From Thereva unica (taxonomy: Eukaryota; Arthropoda; Insecta; Diptera; Therevidae), in NCBI GenBank assembly GCA_949987705.1, contig OX465282.1, positions 68,693,922 through 68,757,921 on the forward strand: 64,000 nt of DNA. The letters run 5' to 3'. Below, piece by piece: positions 10,618 through 22,331 of the stretch (the stretch's first letter is position 1; every line of letters starts with the position of its first letter). The notes beneath the pieces were generated by a model. It searched no databases and was not told where the DNA came from. It saw only the letters and a list, made by a program, of their open reading frames with translations. Made by a program: the position numbers and the translations under genes.

Positions 10618-12109
10618 AAGAAATTAAATCACGAACCAGAAAAATGTTAGGTTTATATATGTATGTATATATGTATATATATCTGAATATATACTCGTAT
10701 GTATGTATATGTATATGTTAAAAGTGTGTATATTATATAAAGCCAAGAAAATGTATTCTATAATGTGTTTACGTTGTATATATGTTATCTATAATAATAT
10801 ATATTTAAACCGAATAAATGTATTTTAATGTATGTAAAACCAGAATTATGTATATATATAGGTATGTATATATGTGAAAAAAAAATTTTATATTTGATAA
10901 ATAATTCTTATCTATATACGTGCCACGTCCAACAATATATTTTTAGAGAAAAACTTCAATTTAGTGTATTTTTTTAAGTTATATAACCAAAAATCTAGTA
11001 TATAGAAAAAAACTTAAAAATATGTCTATATGTATGTAGGTATATATGAAAATAAAAAAAATAAAATAAAAAATATATGTAGGTATATATAAAATAAAAA
11101 TAAAATCAAAAAAAAAATATATGTATATATTCAAAGAAAATAAAATAAAAATTATCCTGTGGTTCCGTTTGCTGCTTCCAAATTGCTCCCTTTGTTATTG
11201 TTTCTGTGATTATGTTTTTTATTTTAAATGAATCACAAAATTTATTAGGCACGCGGATGCTCTCGAAATTATTATCTATTATTTTTTTAAATTTGTTCGT
11301 TATTATTTTATATTTTTTATTTATTTAATCTTGTTCTGTTTCTTAATATTAAAAATGAAAATAATTGGTTTTTATTGTATATTAATTCTTATTCCTGTTG
11401 TTTCTTTTTTTTATATCGGGAAATCTCATCAACTATTATAAAAAATCACACTTTGAGTAGAAAAGAGATTTGTTAAAGGAAAAAAAAATTATCACCGCTG
11501 TATTTGTTGTTTGAGCAATCGAGATGCTTTTAACAATATTTTGTAAATTTTAAAAATTATGCTCTGATAACAATGAATTTAAATCACCACCACAAAATTA
11601 ATTCTTGCGATAACCTTGAATTATTGACGCGATATTGATTCAGTGAATTAATAACCAGATCAAAAATATTTAATGGAAATATTTCGCACATTTGAATATT
11701 TTGCGGTAATCAAAATTTGTTTTTTCTTTGTTAAAGTCTTTACATTTAGTTTAATTAAAGAGAACTGGCATTCCGTTATTTTTAAGAACCATGATACAAT
11801 AATGAAAAAAAAAACTTCCAGTTATTTTTTTGTAACGTTTTCGATTCTCACAGCCTTAACGTGTTTTCTTTTTGGTATTATTGTGCAGATCTCTGTACAA
11901 ATTATAATTTGTATTTATATAAATGAAATGAATTTCTATATAATGATGATTATGAACCATCAACAGAGATCGAATTAGATAAACGTGATGAACTATCTAA
12001 ATTAGCTGTACTATTATTCTAGCGACTATGATTTATTCCACTGAGTGAAACACGATGTGTTATTAAATAATTTATATGAATTTTATTTCGATTGTGCAAC
12101 GTGCTCTGC
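10618..12109 (-). other. Long AT-rich leader of the CsRn1-like element
   Basis: About 1.5 kb between PBS and gag with TATGTATATATG microsatellite-like runs (10650-11130) and no convincing ORF. It is part of the element because LTR and gag lie on either side. Leaders of this size are long for the clade, so some of it may be secondary insertion. Confidence 0.6.
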
Positions 12110-12121
12110 GTGTTGCCGTTA

Positions 12122-12131
12122 GGGTCACCAC
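12122..12131 (-). other. Primer binding site (tRNA-Trp type)
   Basis: One base inside the 5' LTR the minus strand reads TGGTGACCCT. TGGTGACCC is complementary to the 3' end of tRNA-Trp, the primer known for CsRn1/Kabuki elements. Pairing beyond nine bases is imperfect. Confidence 0.7.
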
Positions 12132-12522
12132 TGTAGTCGCCTTTATGGCGGAGTTTACGAAATAATAATGGAAACACTGCCTTTAGGTTCACTTATTATA
12201 TTTTATTGTTTACACTTTAGTGGATCACAATTTTCTTATTTGTTATAACTAAATAAATCTTGCACTTGCATATACATATACGTATTAATTTTCGCGACGG
12301 CTTCTTTTAAAGGTTCGATCTAGTCGTGCACGAGGAGAAGAAGGAAGATACCGGAAATGTGATATTTTACAACCCGATCGGGACGGAATGGAAAACGGCA
12401 AGATCACTGAACTTTGAGTTCAGTGATCGATGGAGTGTTCCGACTGATCGTTTTGATCGTGTCGGAAGTTGTTGTGTGACATTGCGTAAAGTTTGGTAAT
12501 TAAACTTTACGCGGTCACTACA
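12132..12522 (-). repeat. 5' LTR of the CsRn1-like element
   Basis: 391 bp, same length as the other LTR, with six differences seen by eye. Followed on the plus strand by GTAC, the target duplication. Confidence 0.92.
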
Positions 12523-12570
12523 GTACTTTTAACGAGGAGCTTTTCTATCCACTCAATCAACTCGGTAATT

Positions 12571-13419
12571 TTCAAAGTTACAACTTTTAATAAAATGACA
12601 GGCATTTAATAAGGCATTTACCTTTGAACCAAAAAAATAGTAAAAATGAATGAAAATATTGTAGATATGTATTATAGAACTTATTAAGAAACTAGCTGAT
12701 GTGCATTTGGTGTTTAATGGTGGGCCTACACGAAAGAGGTTTTTGTCCGTCTTACTTTGTTTGAATGAAATGGCCGGCGGAATGCCTGTGCGGACAATGT
12801 CGACGAAATATTTGTGCACACATTTCCAGCGGCTTTCCTTTGTTTCGCGGACAAAAATCTATGGAAAAAGAGTTCGCTCGAACAAGGTTTGTATTATGTG
12901 GGCGGGCCATAAGGCTCACATGCCCAACTATCCAGTATGATGAATATTGAATATCACAAAGGCCTTTCAATTATCGGTTAATTTCTACATACTAGAGTTT
13001 TCTATTCTCTTCGTCTGTGGTTTTTACTACTAACACTATGCTCCCTCATTAAAGATGGTCGTCCCAAGCAAGAGCTTGCGATCCCTCAGCATTCTTATAG
13101 CTACACAATATGTCTACATCTTTCTTCTTGGAGTGTGGCTCTCGTTGCAACCTGAACATCAGGAATTCCAACTTGTTTGCAATCCACAAAACTAGTGAGT
13201 TTTTGTGTCGATGTACCCGCCACTAATTATGGGTTTTCATGGCAGGCTTCCAGTTGAATAATGAACCCAGACTGTTTTTTTTTAATAATTTATTTACAAT
13301 TGTTTTATTTTCAATTTTAAAACTTGATGCTATCAGAATTAAGCAAAAGGATGGTTTTATTGAAGCTACCATAATTAAATGAACGGGTGGTGGAGTGGGA
13401 TATTCATATACATGTACAT
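12571..13419. other. No gene recognised
   Basis: Contains short ORFs on both strands without known similarity. A CCCAACTATCCAGTATGATG stretch at about 12922 resembles the foldback outer arm (CCAGTATGATGGATGTTGAA near 2463), suggesting a distant relative of that element. A TTTTGTCCG...CGGACAAAAA pair (12741, 12847) may belong to the same relic. Confidence 0.35.
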
Positions 13420-13833
13420 ATGAACCGTTGAGAATCATAGTGGCGTAAGTCAAAAATTTTCAAAAATAGAGTTAAAACTAAATTATACTATTTACGCATC
13501 ACCCTGTTCATCTCCATATTAAAAGTAGCTATAAGTTACCGTTAGAACCCCAGACGGCAGCGTGTTGTTATCATTACGAACAAAACCGTCATATTGCTGA
13601 GGATGAAAGTGGCGTAAGTCAATTAATCGCGGGTTGTATTTTTTTCTTATTGTGTGCGTTTATTAATAGTGAAGTGAATGTTCAAAATTTTATTTTCGTT
13701 TCCAAGGAATTATATATGGTAAATTTAAACTCCGTCAATAGTTTTATAGTTAGGTAGATTCCATGAAAAAATTAAATGTACTAACTAACTTTATTATAAT
13801 TTCAAATTTGTATTTATATAGCATCAAGGAATA

Positions 13834-15874
13834 ATGGATCGCAGGAGACATTACAAAAGGATTATAATTAATAGTGACTTAGATTCCGATACTCCTGATA
13901 GCGAAATCAGTGACCTAAATTGTACCTCTTTTATCGAAAGTGGGGACACATCAGTTCCATTGATGGGGAATGTAATGAATAAAAATATTTCCGAATCTTC
14001 ACCAAGTGAATCCAGTGTCTTTATGGGACCTTTAAATCCAAATTCATGTAGAAAAAGAAAAAGGAACCCGGAAAAACACAAAAAGGCAATATCGAAGAAA
14101 TTGAGGAACTCTGGTAAACAATATCTAAACGTAAAGGGGCATTTAGTTAATAAAAAGTCATTTTCGAATACTCTGTGTGGATGTAAAAATAACTGTAATG
14201 GCAAAATAACACCGGGCAGCCGAAAAGCAATGTTTGATTCCTTTTGGCAAATGGGAAATTTCTCTCAGCAGAATACTTTTATCTCAGGACTAATTCAACG
14301 GTATGAAGTCGTGAAAAGGAGGCCTAGGAACACTGACGCTACTTTAAGAAGTGGCTCTAATAAATATTTTCTCAAAACAGAAAACGGGTTGTCAGTGGCA
14401 GTCTGCAGGAAGTTCTTCCTCGATACTTTACGTATTTCTGAAGGACGAGTTAATAGAGTCCTCAAAAAAGTATCCGTTGGAAAACAGCCAGGTGAAGATC
14501 TTAGAGGTAGTAAGGGTTGCCAACCTAGAAAAATTCCTGAAGATCTTGTAAATTACGTTTGTCAGCACATTGAATCATTTCCATGTTATCAGAGTCATTA
14601 CACAAGGCAGCATAATGCAAACAGAAAATATTTGAGTGACTCGTTAAATATCAGGAAGATGTATACACTTTTTGTAGAAAAATGTACAAAAGAAGGTGTA
14701 AGTCCAGTGAAAGAGCATTTTTATAGATATATTTTCAATACAAAATTTAATTTACAATTTCATGTACCTAAAAAGGATACCTGTAGAAAGTGTGATATTT
14801 ATAAAATTAAAACTAATAAATCCTGAAATAAGCGTACAAGAAAAAGCTCAAATTGAAAATGAACACGAAACGCATTTGCAGGAAGCAGAATTGGCAAGGA
14901 ATTCTATGAAACAAGATTCGGAATATGCAATAAATAGTCCTGAAACGTATGTTTGTAGTATGGATTTACAAAAAGCTTTGCCATTTCCTGTTATTACAGT
15001 GTGCGATGCTTATTACAAACGAAATTTATATTGTTATAACTTCGGTGTACACGATCTTGTAACAGATACGGGTTCATTTCACGTTTGGGATGAGACTATA
15101 GCTTCCAGAGGAGCTCAAGAAACATCTTCTTGTCTCATTAAACATTTAAAACTTAATGCGCAAGGTAAAACGAATGTTGTAATCTACAGTGACACTTGCG
15201 CCGGGCAAAATAGAAATATTAAAATGGCTTTAGCACTCATGTACTTCCTTCAAACAAATGAAACGACTATCGAAAAAATAGAACAAAAATTTTTAATATC
15301 TGGTCATTCCTTTCTACCCAATGATTCCGATTTTGGATCAGTTGAAATCGCAGCCAAAGGAAAAGTTATTTACATTCCTAAAGAATGGTATGGTATTATG
15401 AGATCTGCAAGGCGGAAGAAAAAATTTGCCGTTTATGAAATGATTTCCGATGAATTTTTCTCTACTAAAACACTGGAACAGAATATTACAAAACGAAAAA
15501 TGTCGCAAGAAAAAGATCCTGTGAACTGGTTGAAAATGCAATGGATATGTTACGACAAAAACCGCCCTTATGAGATTCTTTACAAGGAGTCGTTGCAAGA
15601 ATCTGCAAATTTCAATATTTTAAACGTTAAACCGGCAGGAAGAATAGGTAGACCAAAACTTCTTCAACATATTCCTAGGGAACTATTATATCCCAGAAAG
15701 AGGCCTGTTTCTGTGCTCAAGAAAAAGGACATGATCGATCTACTTCCGTTTATTCCACCAGTACACCACGGTTTTTTCCACAACTTGGTTACTACTGATG
15801 ATGAAGAGGATATTGGACCTTTGCATTTTCATGAAGACGAAAATGGTGAAGAAAATAACGTTTCCTGCTGAGTT
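13834..15874 (+). pseudogene. DDE-type transposase with one frameshift
   Basis: ATG at 13834 opens 330 codons. A second frame, overlapping at 14762-14829, carries the rest to TGA at 15869-15871. The two join with a one-base shift near 14810-14820, giving a protein of about 670 residues. The N-terminal half has an acidic region, an RKRKRNPEKHKK basic stretch (possible nuclear signal), a C-x-C-x3-C cluster (CGCKNNC) and a CRKCD knuckle. The C-terminal half has CSMDLQKALPFP, VIYSDTCAGQNRN and GHSFLPNDSDFGSVE, which supply the likely DDD/E triad. All three acidic positions are kept, so only the frameshift visibly disables it. Confidence 0.8.
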
Positions 15875-16300
15875 TAATAAAATTTTATAAACTACCGGAA
15901 ATTATTTGAAAATTTATATTTAATTTTTATTCTTTTATCATTGGAATTCATTACGTTATTTTTCATTTCATTTAAAATACTTCTTTTTTTAATTTGTTCT
16001 TATTAAAACACATTTCTCATATTTTATTTAAAAACTATTTTTTAATATCTTTGCGATATTATGTCATTAAACTGATTTAATTCCGTACTTTACTAAGAAT
16101 GACAGTGGAATTATTATTGTAAGGCAATTTAGATAAAAAAAATTAAAAACAAGCTTTTATAAAAAATATTAAATGATAAAAAAGTCTTTAAATATGCGTT
16201 AATAAGGTGAACTAAAAAGTATAAAATATTTTTTTTTAATCCACCTGTATGTAACTACAAGTAAAAGTTAATATCTGAAGCATTTATAAACTTTACATTT

Positions 16301-16590
16301 CATTGTCTTTTGAACCAAAGGTTTGAGCCAAATTTGAGCATCACTGGTTATCGGGAAGTGGGCGAAATATCGATCGCAAGATTCCGCCCCAAAAATATCC
16401 GCCATTTTATGGGGGCCGCCATATTGGATGTACCGCAAAATTGCATATACTACATTGCATTGTCTTCAGAACCAAAGGTTTGTGCCAAATTTGAGCATCA
16501 CCGGATATCGGGAAGTGGCCGAAAAATCGGTCGCAAAATTTGTCCCACACAGAAAACGAAGTTAAAGCTTGTAAAAGGGTTGTTTTGACT
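16301..16590. repeat. Two-copy 157-bp tandem duplication
   Basis: CATTGTCTTTTGAACCAAAG at 16301 recurs (with CATTGTCTTCAGAACCAAAG) at 16458. Both are followed by TTTGAGCATCACYGG and ATCGGGAAGTGG. The region lies between transposase and right TIR, so it belongs to that transposon or to a small insertion in it. Confidence 0.8.
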
Positions 16591-16766
16591 GAAAAAAACA
16601 AACTAAAGCTTATATTCTAAAATTTTGATAGTTTATAAAGTGGCATAAAAGAATTACATATTCGTATCTCTAGACGGGATTTTTTTTTTGAAGAAAAACG
16701 CGGAGTTTCATTTTACTCCGAATTAATAAAACATGACTTACGCCACTATGACTCTCAACGGCTCAT

Positions 16767-17355
16767 TTATACAAAAATTCTTAGAATTTCGGATAATTAT
16801 TTAATTTATCACCCCACCCCCACAGGAGGTAGGGTTTGTAAGGGGTTAGCCAGAGCACATTTTTTTGGGAATAGCTGTTGGTCACCCGTTGGTTATTCAG
16901 GGTATAAAATTTTGAAAAAGTAATTTTTATAAAAAATAGCACCGCATTTTTGGAGTATTGCGCGAACCTTCTGCCGTTGGCTGCTAGCGGAGGGCGGGCG
17001 GTCTGATAAGTAAACAATTACCCTTAATATAAACATTTAAAAAAATCTTTCACAATCGGAACTATTTTTCCTTCATTGACGACTACTCTTGAGAAATATT
17101 AAGTAGGGTTCTGAACGAAAATTCTAATATTTTTAATTTTTTTCTACTATGGTGCCTACGCAAATATATACATATATTCTTATTTTAAAATAATTTACTC
17201 AATTTGTTCTATAAGCAATAATTAAATCAATACGCAAAAACTAGAATTTTTGTTCAAAAAAAAAAAACCTATTCAATTTTTCTCAAAATAAAAAAAAACA
17301 CGATGCAAAATTCCCCATTACATTTGCATCTTTCTTCCCATTCATTAATTTCTTC
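16767..17355. other. AT-rich spacer, no gene recognised
   Basis: No ORF with similarity and no terminal repeats seen. Ends at the target duplication of the hAT-type MITE. Confidence 0.4.
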
Positions 17356-18164
17356 CAGGGATCGTAAATGTTATAACTTATATCGAAAAAATCAGAAATT
17401 AAAAATTACTTCGAAACATATATTATTTAAGGCAATAGTAACAGTTAAATATTAACAAACATAATAAAAGTTATTTTTAACTATAATTTTTTCAATCTTT
17501 TTAAACTGTTATTAAAGATTTTTGTTTTTTTTTTTTTCTTTTTGTTCGAGATAATAATTAAAATTTTTATTTTTAAAATCAAAAATAACGGTTAAAAAAG
17601 ACTTTTATTTTTTTCTGTCTTGCATAAAAGTCTTTTTAAGATTTTTATTTTTCCAGTTTTTCTATAAAAGTCTTTGAAGGCTTTTATTTTTAAAATATAA
17701 AAATAAAAGTATTTTACTGAAAACAGATAAAATAATTATCGCGATATTGTGCTTAATTGTTTAATATCAATCCAATACTATCGTAGCGTACTATCGAGCA
17801 TAGTTATTTTATTTGTTTTCTGCAAGAGACAGAAAAAAATAAAAGTCTTTTCTAACAGCTATTTTCGATTTTAAAAATAAAAGTCTTCTCATAACAGTTT
17901 TGAAAGACTGCAAATAAAATACAAAAATAAGTGTTTTGACCTGAAACTTTTTTAGTTAAATATAACTGTTTTTGTTTTTTTAACATTAAAATTTATATTA
18001 ACTATTAAACCTGAGTTTTATAATAAAATTATACAATTTAAAAGCAGCCTCACCATAGAGTATAATTCTGACTACTCAGTAAAATTCTTATGCAGATCAG
18101 AAAACATTTACTATTTGATTTTTTAAGTCAAAAATACAAATATAAGAGTTATTAACGATCCCTG
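17356..18164. mobile_element. hAT-type MITE, 809 bp, with near-perfect 8-bp target duplication
   Basis: Begins CAGGGATCGTAAATGTTATA and ends in the inverted form TAACGATCCCTG. Flanks are ATTTCTTC (17348-17355) and ATTTCGTC (18165-18172), 7 of 8 identical. CAGGG ends plus an 8-bp duplication point to hAT. Inside, an imperfect palindrome built of AAAATAAAAGTCTTTT motifs (about 17560-17900) could fold into a long hairpin. No transposase is encoded. Confidence 0.82.
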
Positions 18165-18577
18165 ATTTCGTCGCTCTTAAATTTCAGCCACCGACCAAGT
18201 CATAGTTTCAGCCCACCCACCCCCTTCCAAAACAAAACAAAAGGAATATCCGCACATAGTACAGTCAATCTTTATTTTTGATTTGAAAAAATTACATCGG
18301 GGATTTTTTTTCATAAATCGTTAGGGGTCATGAAAAACGCTTAAACCGAAATTTGTAACCTCCCACCACTCGCAGGTTCCTGGAAAACCCAAAAAGTTTT
18401 TTGATGCATGTTTCTCGGAATCAGTGCACTTTAGAGAAAAAGTTTATTAAGAAAAAAAGTAGAAGACATTGCTGTCTATAATTAATGTCTTTGAGGCAAT
18501 TTCGTACGACTTAAAATGCAAAAAGTAGGGGGCGCTAAACTTTCAAAAAAAGTGTTTCGCCCTCTACTTTTTACATT
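18165..18577. other. Spacer with small inverted repeat
   Basis: No gene is seen. AAAAAGTAGGGGGCG (about 18520-18534) and CGCCCTCTACTTTTT (about 18558-18572) form a hairpin immediately beside the LINE-beta relic that starts at 18578. Confidence 0.5.
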
Positions 18578-19150
18578 AATTAATTTGAGTGCCCTTTTTT
18601 GCACCTTATCTAACCATGCCAAGGTGGTTATTGGAGCGCCGCCGCCCAAACGATGCAGTTATATTCGAGAAGAGGCCGAATGTAGGATTTATAAATAACA
18701 GCACGGGCCGATGGCTGGAAGAAGAAATGGAACCTCTTAAGAAATCCCAAGCACTGGGATGTTTGTTTGGCGATTTGGAATATGTGGTCATTCCATCGCA
18801 AGTCTTTAGCTAATGTCACGCCTAAGATGTGTAGGGATGGGTCGTCCTTTAGTTCAACGTTACCCACTGTCAAGAATAGCGAGCTGTTGAACTTCTTTTT
18901 TGAGATAAGACAGTACTTGGTTTTGGTGGGGTTGAATTCGACACGATTCTTCTTTCCCCACTCTAGAGTTAGAGTAATGTCGTTTTTAATAGATTTGGGC
19001 ATTGGTTCACGATCATCAAGCAAGACTAGATCTGGCATGAGTCTGTCTTGTATCGAAGCTGTACGAGTAACGCATAGTACCGTCGTCAGCGAAGCTGAGA
19101 AGTGGGTTGAAGGGGATTGAAAGTAGGTCATTTATAAAGATGAGAATTTA
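18578..19150 (-). pseudogene. LINE-beta relic, antisense RT segment
   Basis: A 167-codon minus frame (19131-18628) matches LINE-beta copy 2 between its FADD region and C-terminal domain: EWGKKNRVEF, TKYCLISKKK, LHILGVTLAKDLRWNDHIFQ, QPSARAVIYKSYIRPLLEY. The first part reads TTVLCVTRTASIQDR, the frame-shifted version of DGTLRYSYSFDTRQ, so one indel separates the FADD block from the rest. The continuation to 18578 has the GGTGCAAAAAAGGGCACTCA motif. Confidence 0.85.
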
Positions 19151-20634
19151 AGCACCAGATCAACCCTGGAGCTCAATCAAATGTTAGGCGACAAACAATA
19201 TGGGACTAGCCCAAAAAGCGAATTTATAATATGTCAACGAAAAAACAACGCATGCACTGAAAGCATGCACTGTTTTTATGAATCAGATCTCATAGCCATT
19301 ACTGACGTTACGGCCCTCTGTGAGCCTAAACTATTTTTTCCGTCGGCTTTATATCTTTGCACTAAGCCTCCACTTTCTGGTGCAGCAATTTAAAAAAAAA
19401 CCTTAATCAGAAAGGCCCGTTGAATGTCCTTTCAAGTGAGTTCTTAATGCTTTTGAATAAATCAGATTCTCTGAAATGAGTCCCGAGAAGCAGCTCGTCA
19501 TACCTACTACTACCAAACTCTTCCACGAAGGCTTTCGAATTCATATTCCATCCAGTTCAAGGCCTTAAAGGTTCGCTGGTCTCGCGTCATCGCCTTTCAG
19601 AACATCTGAGGTGATGAATTGTATCTTATCAGCAGAGTGTCCAATTATACCCCAAGGACTTGTTACTACGATTTCGTCAGGTTTATCCTTTCCATTGTTC
19701 TTCACACTCTTCGCTTCTTGGGGAGTTTTGTTAGTTAATACATATTCATTTTGGTAACTTTAAAGTGCCAACGCAATACCTCAAGAAACCCATGTAAATA
19801 AGTACCAAATAGACAATCTTCAACATATTTTTCCCACTGGATGTCAATCATATCTCCCTAGATCACCTATTTTACTTTAAGTAAATTGTTATTCAAACGG
19901 TAAAACGTCGCTAACGTCAATCCTTCCCAAAATATGTGTCCCTTCAATTGAAACACGAACTTGTAAGTTTTGCCGGCTGTGTGATTTAAGGGGTGTCGTG
20001 TAATGCAATAAATGTATGTATATCCCCTCCAGCCTTCTTGTCGCAAACCTTTTTCATCGTTTTCAAAGTCTGCTGTTGACTTGGTAAACTTTTTCCTGAG
20101 ACTCGAAAGGCCTTGTAAATTGCAGATGTCGATATGCCATTGTAAAATAATAATCTGAGTACAATCTGCTCTAGGTAGGCAGAAGTGTATGAATGGAGAA
20201 GTCAATCACCTCTGACAGAGCTTTGAGGCTTGTGCTTTCATTTTCAATTATTGTAATTCTATTGTTGCTCTAGTAGCTGCGACACATCATTAAATACTTG
20301 GAACATGTTTTACCATAGCTTTTTTTGTTTAGTTAAGTAGCAAATGATGCAATAAAAGTCAAGGACATTAAAGAAAATGTTGCTGTTTAGTCTGAATATT
20401 TAAAAAAAAACAGTGGGTGTGTGTACTTATGTACCCGCATCAGAAGTGAAGTGATTTTAACATTAATTTTTAATTTGCATACAAATAATTTATTGGATTC
20501 TGTTTATTTTCGTCCGTTGGAAAGTGGAAGTATCATGATGCCGACACGCTCGAGCCTGTCGGTTATACCGGATTCTAATCCTAACTAAAATCACCTACTA
20601 GTCGACTCATTAGTCAACTCATTAGTCAAAATAT
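19151..20634. other. Unrecognised sequence with a degraded minus-strand reading frame
   Basis: A 112-codon minus frame (20205-19867) and neighbouring broken frames look like once-coding sequence rather than AT-rich spacer. I do not recognise the family. A direct ACTCATTAGTCA duplication occurs at 20606-20636 beside the left end of element A. Confidence 0.35.
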
Positions 20635-21214
20635 CTGTTTTATGCAAATGCATCTGAAACCGTAAGTCCTATCATAACAAAATGTTCATAAAGTTTGTAG
20701 CTCATACGATTTTCTACAAAAGATGTTATTATACATTTTCCCGTACGTATTGCCATTCATGAGATATCACCGTTTTAAAGATTTAAAATATTCATATGAA
20801 CTCATTCACGACTTGTATAGGTTTTCCGACGTTCAAGTTGGACTACTTTTCTAATTTTTTCAGGGGTCATTACTGGATGTATTTGGAGGAAAAATGTGTT
20901 CTAGATAGGGGGCAAACCACTAAGATGCAGGGTGTTCGCGAAAAAACAATGTCTTTTTTTGTCATTTATTTAGAGTTGAATAACTCCTAGACCAATTATC
21001 GTAAACCAATATACTTAGACTCATCTTTTAGGTCAAAGTGTATTCTTTTATTTGATATAAAGATCAGGAACTTGAGTTGCTCCGTTTAGAAGATATGTAG
21101 GATCAAAGCATGAGCGAAATGTTTAAAAGCCTAATGATATTTTTTATTCAATTTAAAGTACAATCGACCTTAATAGTCACAGCAAACATTGTCTTATTTA
21201 GAAGAAAAAATGAC
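20635..21214. repeat. Left TIR of element A
   Basis: Reverse complement of 24183-24772 with few differences. A 64-codon ORF (20796-20990) is present in both arms only because the arms are copies; it has no known similarity. Confidence 0.88.
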
Positions 21215-21414
21215 TTTTTTAGAGTATGGTAGGTTTATCAAAGGGTACTGTTGCATCATCATCACCATCATCACCTAAAATAGTTAAAGTAAATAATTAG
21301 TTTTAAGATATTTAACATTTTTGATTACTAAAAATATTTGAATTACTAAACATGTAAACAACGCGGTCACAACTCAGAATTTTCTAGTCTCGTTTTCTCA
21401 ATTTTCTTCACTTT

Positions 21415-21832
21415 TTAAATGTTATTAACGGATTTTTTCTCCTCTGCAAAGACGGTAATTTTCCAAGCCCATATAATATAATAGGTTTCGAGATATTTCT
21501 GCAGGGAAGTAAGTTTGGCAATGCCTTTAGTTTTGGTGGGGATAAATATCATTACTTTATTCGGAACTGACCCGATTTTCGAACTTACGCATACTAACGT
21601 AGTATGAAATAGAAATGTCAAGAAGTTTGACATTTCTTCTTTGGCAGATTTAGGTAAGTGTAAATATTAATTTTAAGGTAAGTTTCTAGCTACATATTTA
21701 TTATTCTCTTTGGTAGTTATTTGTTATATATTCTTTTATGTTTAATATTTATTATTTATGTTTTCTTTGTTGTGCTATTTGTCTTTCCTTTGTGATATTT
21801 GTTTACTTTGTTGTGACCGGCCCGGAGTTGTG
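21415..21832 (-). other. Interior of the BEL-like element, no recognisable gag or pol
   Basis: A 72-codon minus frame (21633-21415) begins shortly after the PBS, where gag would start. It has no recognisable similarity and is too short for capsid. The interior is about 430 bp, so the element is of the non-autonomous TRIM kind. Confidence 0.45.
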
Positions 21833-21854
21833 ATCCGGCTCGAAGGACCAAAAA

Positions 21855-22306
21855 TGTTTAGTATCTTCAAATAATAAATAAATCCGCACTTTTATTGTAA
21901 CACAAATTAATATAATTTTATTCAATTTTTCACATCTACATATGTATTTCAAATTAATTCACATCATAAATTTTATTTTACCAAATCTAAATTCATTATC
22001 TACAGCACAAAATTTATTTTTCACATCGAAATTCTTTATCAAATCAAGCATTTATTTATTCACAGAATTCAATATCTTAAATTTCTTTAAAACTCACTAT
22101 TCTAAATTTACTTTCAAAAAAACTAACTTTAAATTTCACCTTTAAATTTTAAGTTCAGTACTTCAATTTTATACACTAGCCAACTCGGTCACAATTCTAC
22201 TATTTTCTGTATATTCTAAATTACTTTGAATTTTAACTTCTCTGACTAATAGTATTTAAGTTTTTTCAGCAATATAATTTTAATTTCACGATTTTACGAC
22301 AACTAG
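21855..22306 (-). repeat. LTR arm of the palindrome (minus orientation, first about 14 bases missing)
   Basis: 452 bp, ending TGTTTAG on the plus strand side. Inverted copy of 22346-22794, with only small indels (for example CATATG near 21937). Both arms translate to the same 67-residue AT-rich peptide, which is not a gene. Confidence 0.8.
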
Positions 22307-22331
22307 AAAACGGGACTAGAAAATTCTGAGT

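Larger units (their letters stand above)
7536..12522 (-). mobile_element. CsRn1-like Ty3/gypsy LTR retrotransposon, internally deleted
   Basis: Two 391-bp LTRs (7536-7926, 12132-12522) begin TG and end CA and are flanked by a GTAC duplication (7532-7535, 12523-12526). On the minus strand the order is LTR, PBS, long leader, gag, pol (RT, RNase H, integrase), polypurine tract, LTR. The gag sequence, the tRNA-Trp-like PBS and the 4-bp duplication all fit the CsRn1/Kabuki clade. A deletion removed the gag C-terminus, protease and first half of RT, and the integrase is in another frame. By eye I count six LTR differences (about 1.5%), so insertion is fairly recent. Confidence 0.92.
13420..16766 (+). 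mobile_element. DNA transposon with 33-bp TIRs and a DDE-type transposase (Sola-like?)
   Basis: Terminal repeats 13420-13452 and 16734-16766 match at 31 of 33 positions (outer ATGARCCGTTGAGA, inner AGTGGCGTAAGTCA). An extra AGTGGCGTAAGTCA lies at 13608. The single gene inside (13834-15871) is a transposase with the SDxCxGQN signature. I recall that signature from insect and cnidarian transposon proteins grouped near Sola, but I cannot check it. No target duplication is evident (flanks ACAT and TTAT). Confidence 0.75.

Noticed and set aside
12701..12950. Overlapping ORFs near TTTTGTCCG/CGGACAAAAA as a gene
   Set aside because: Three short frames on both strands overlap with none resembling a known protein; the inverted 12-mers are too short to define an element.
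13851..14204. Minus-strand 117-codon ORF opposite the transposase
   Set aside because: Antisense shadow of the transposase frame, without similarity of its own.
21255..21278. CATCATCATCACCATCATCACC as a histidine-rich coding tract
   Set aside because: No surrounding ORF; a short imperfect trinucleotide repeat.
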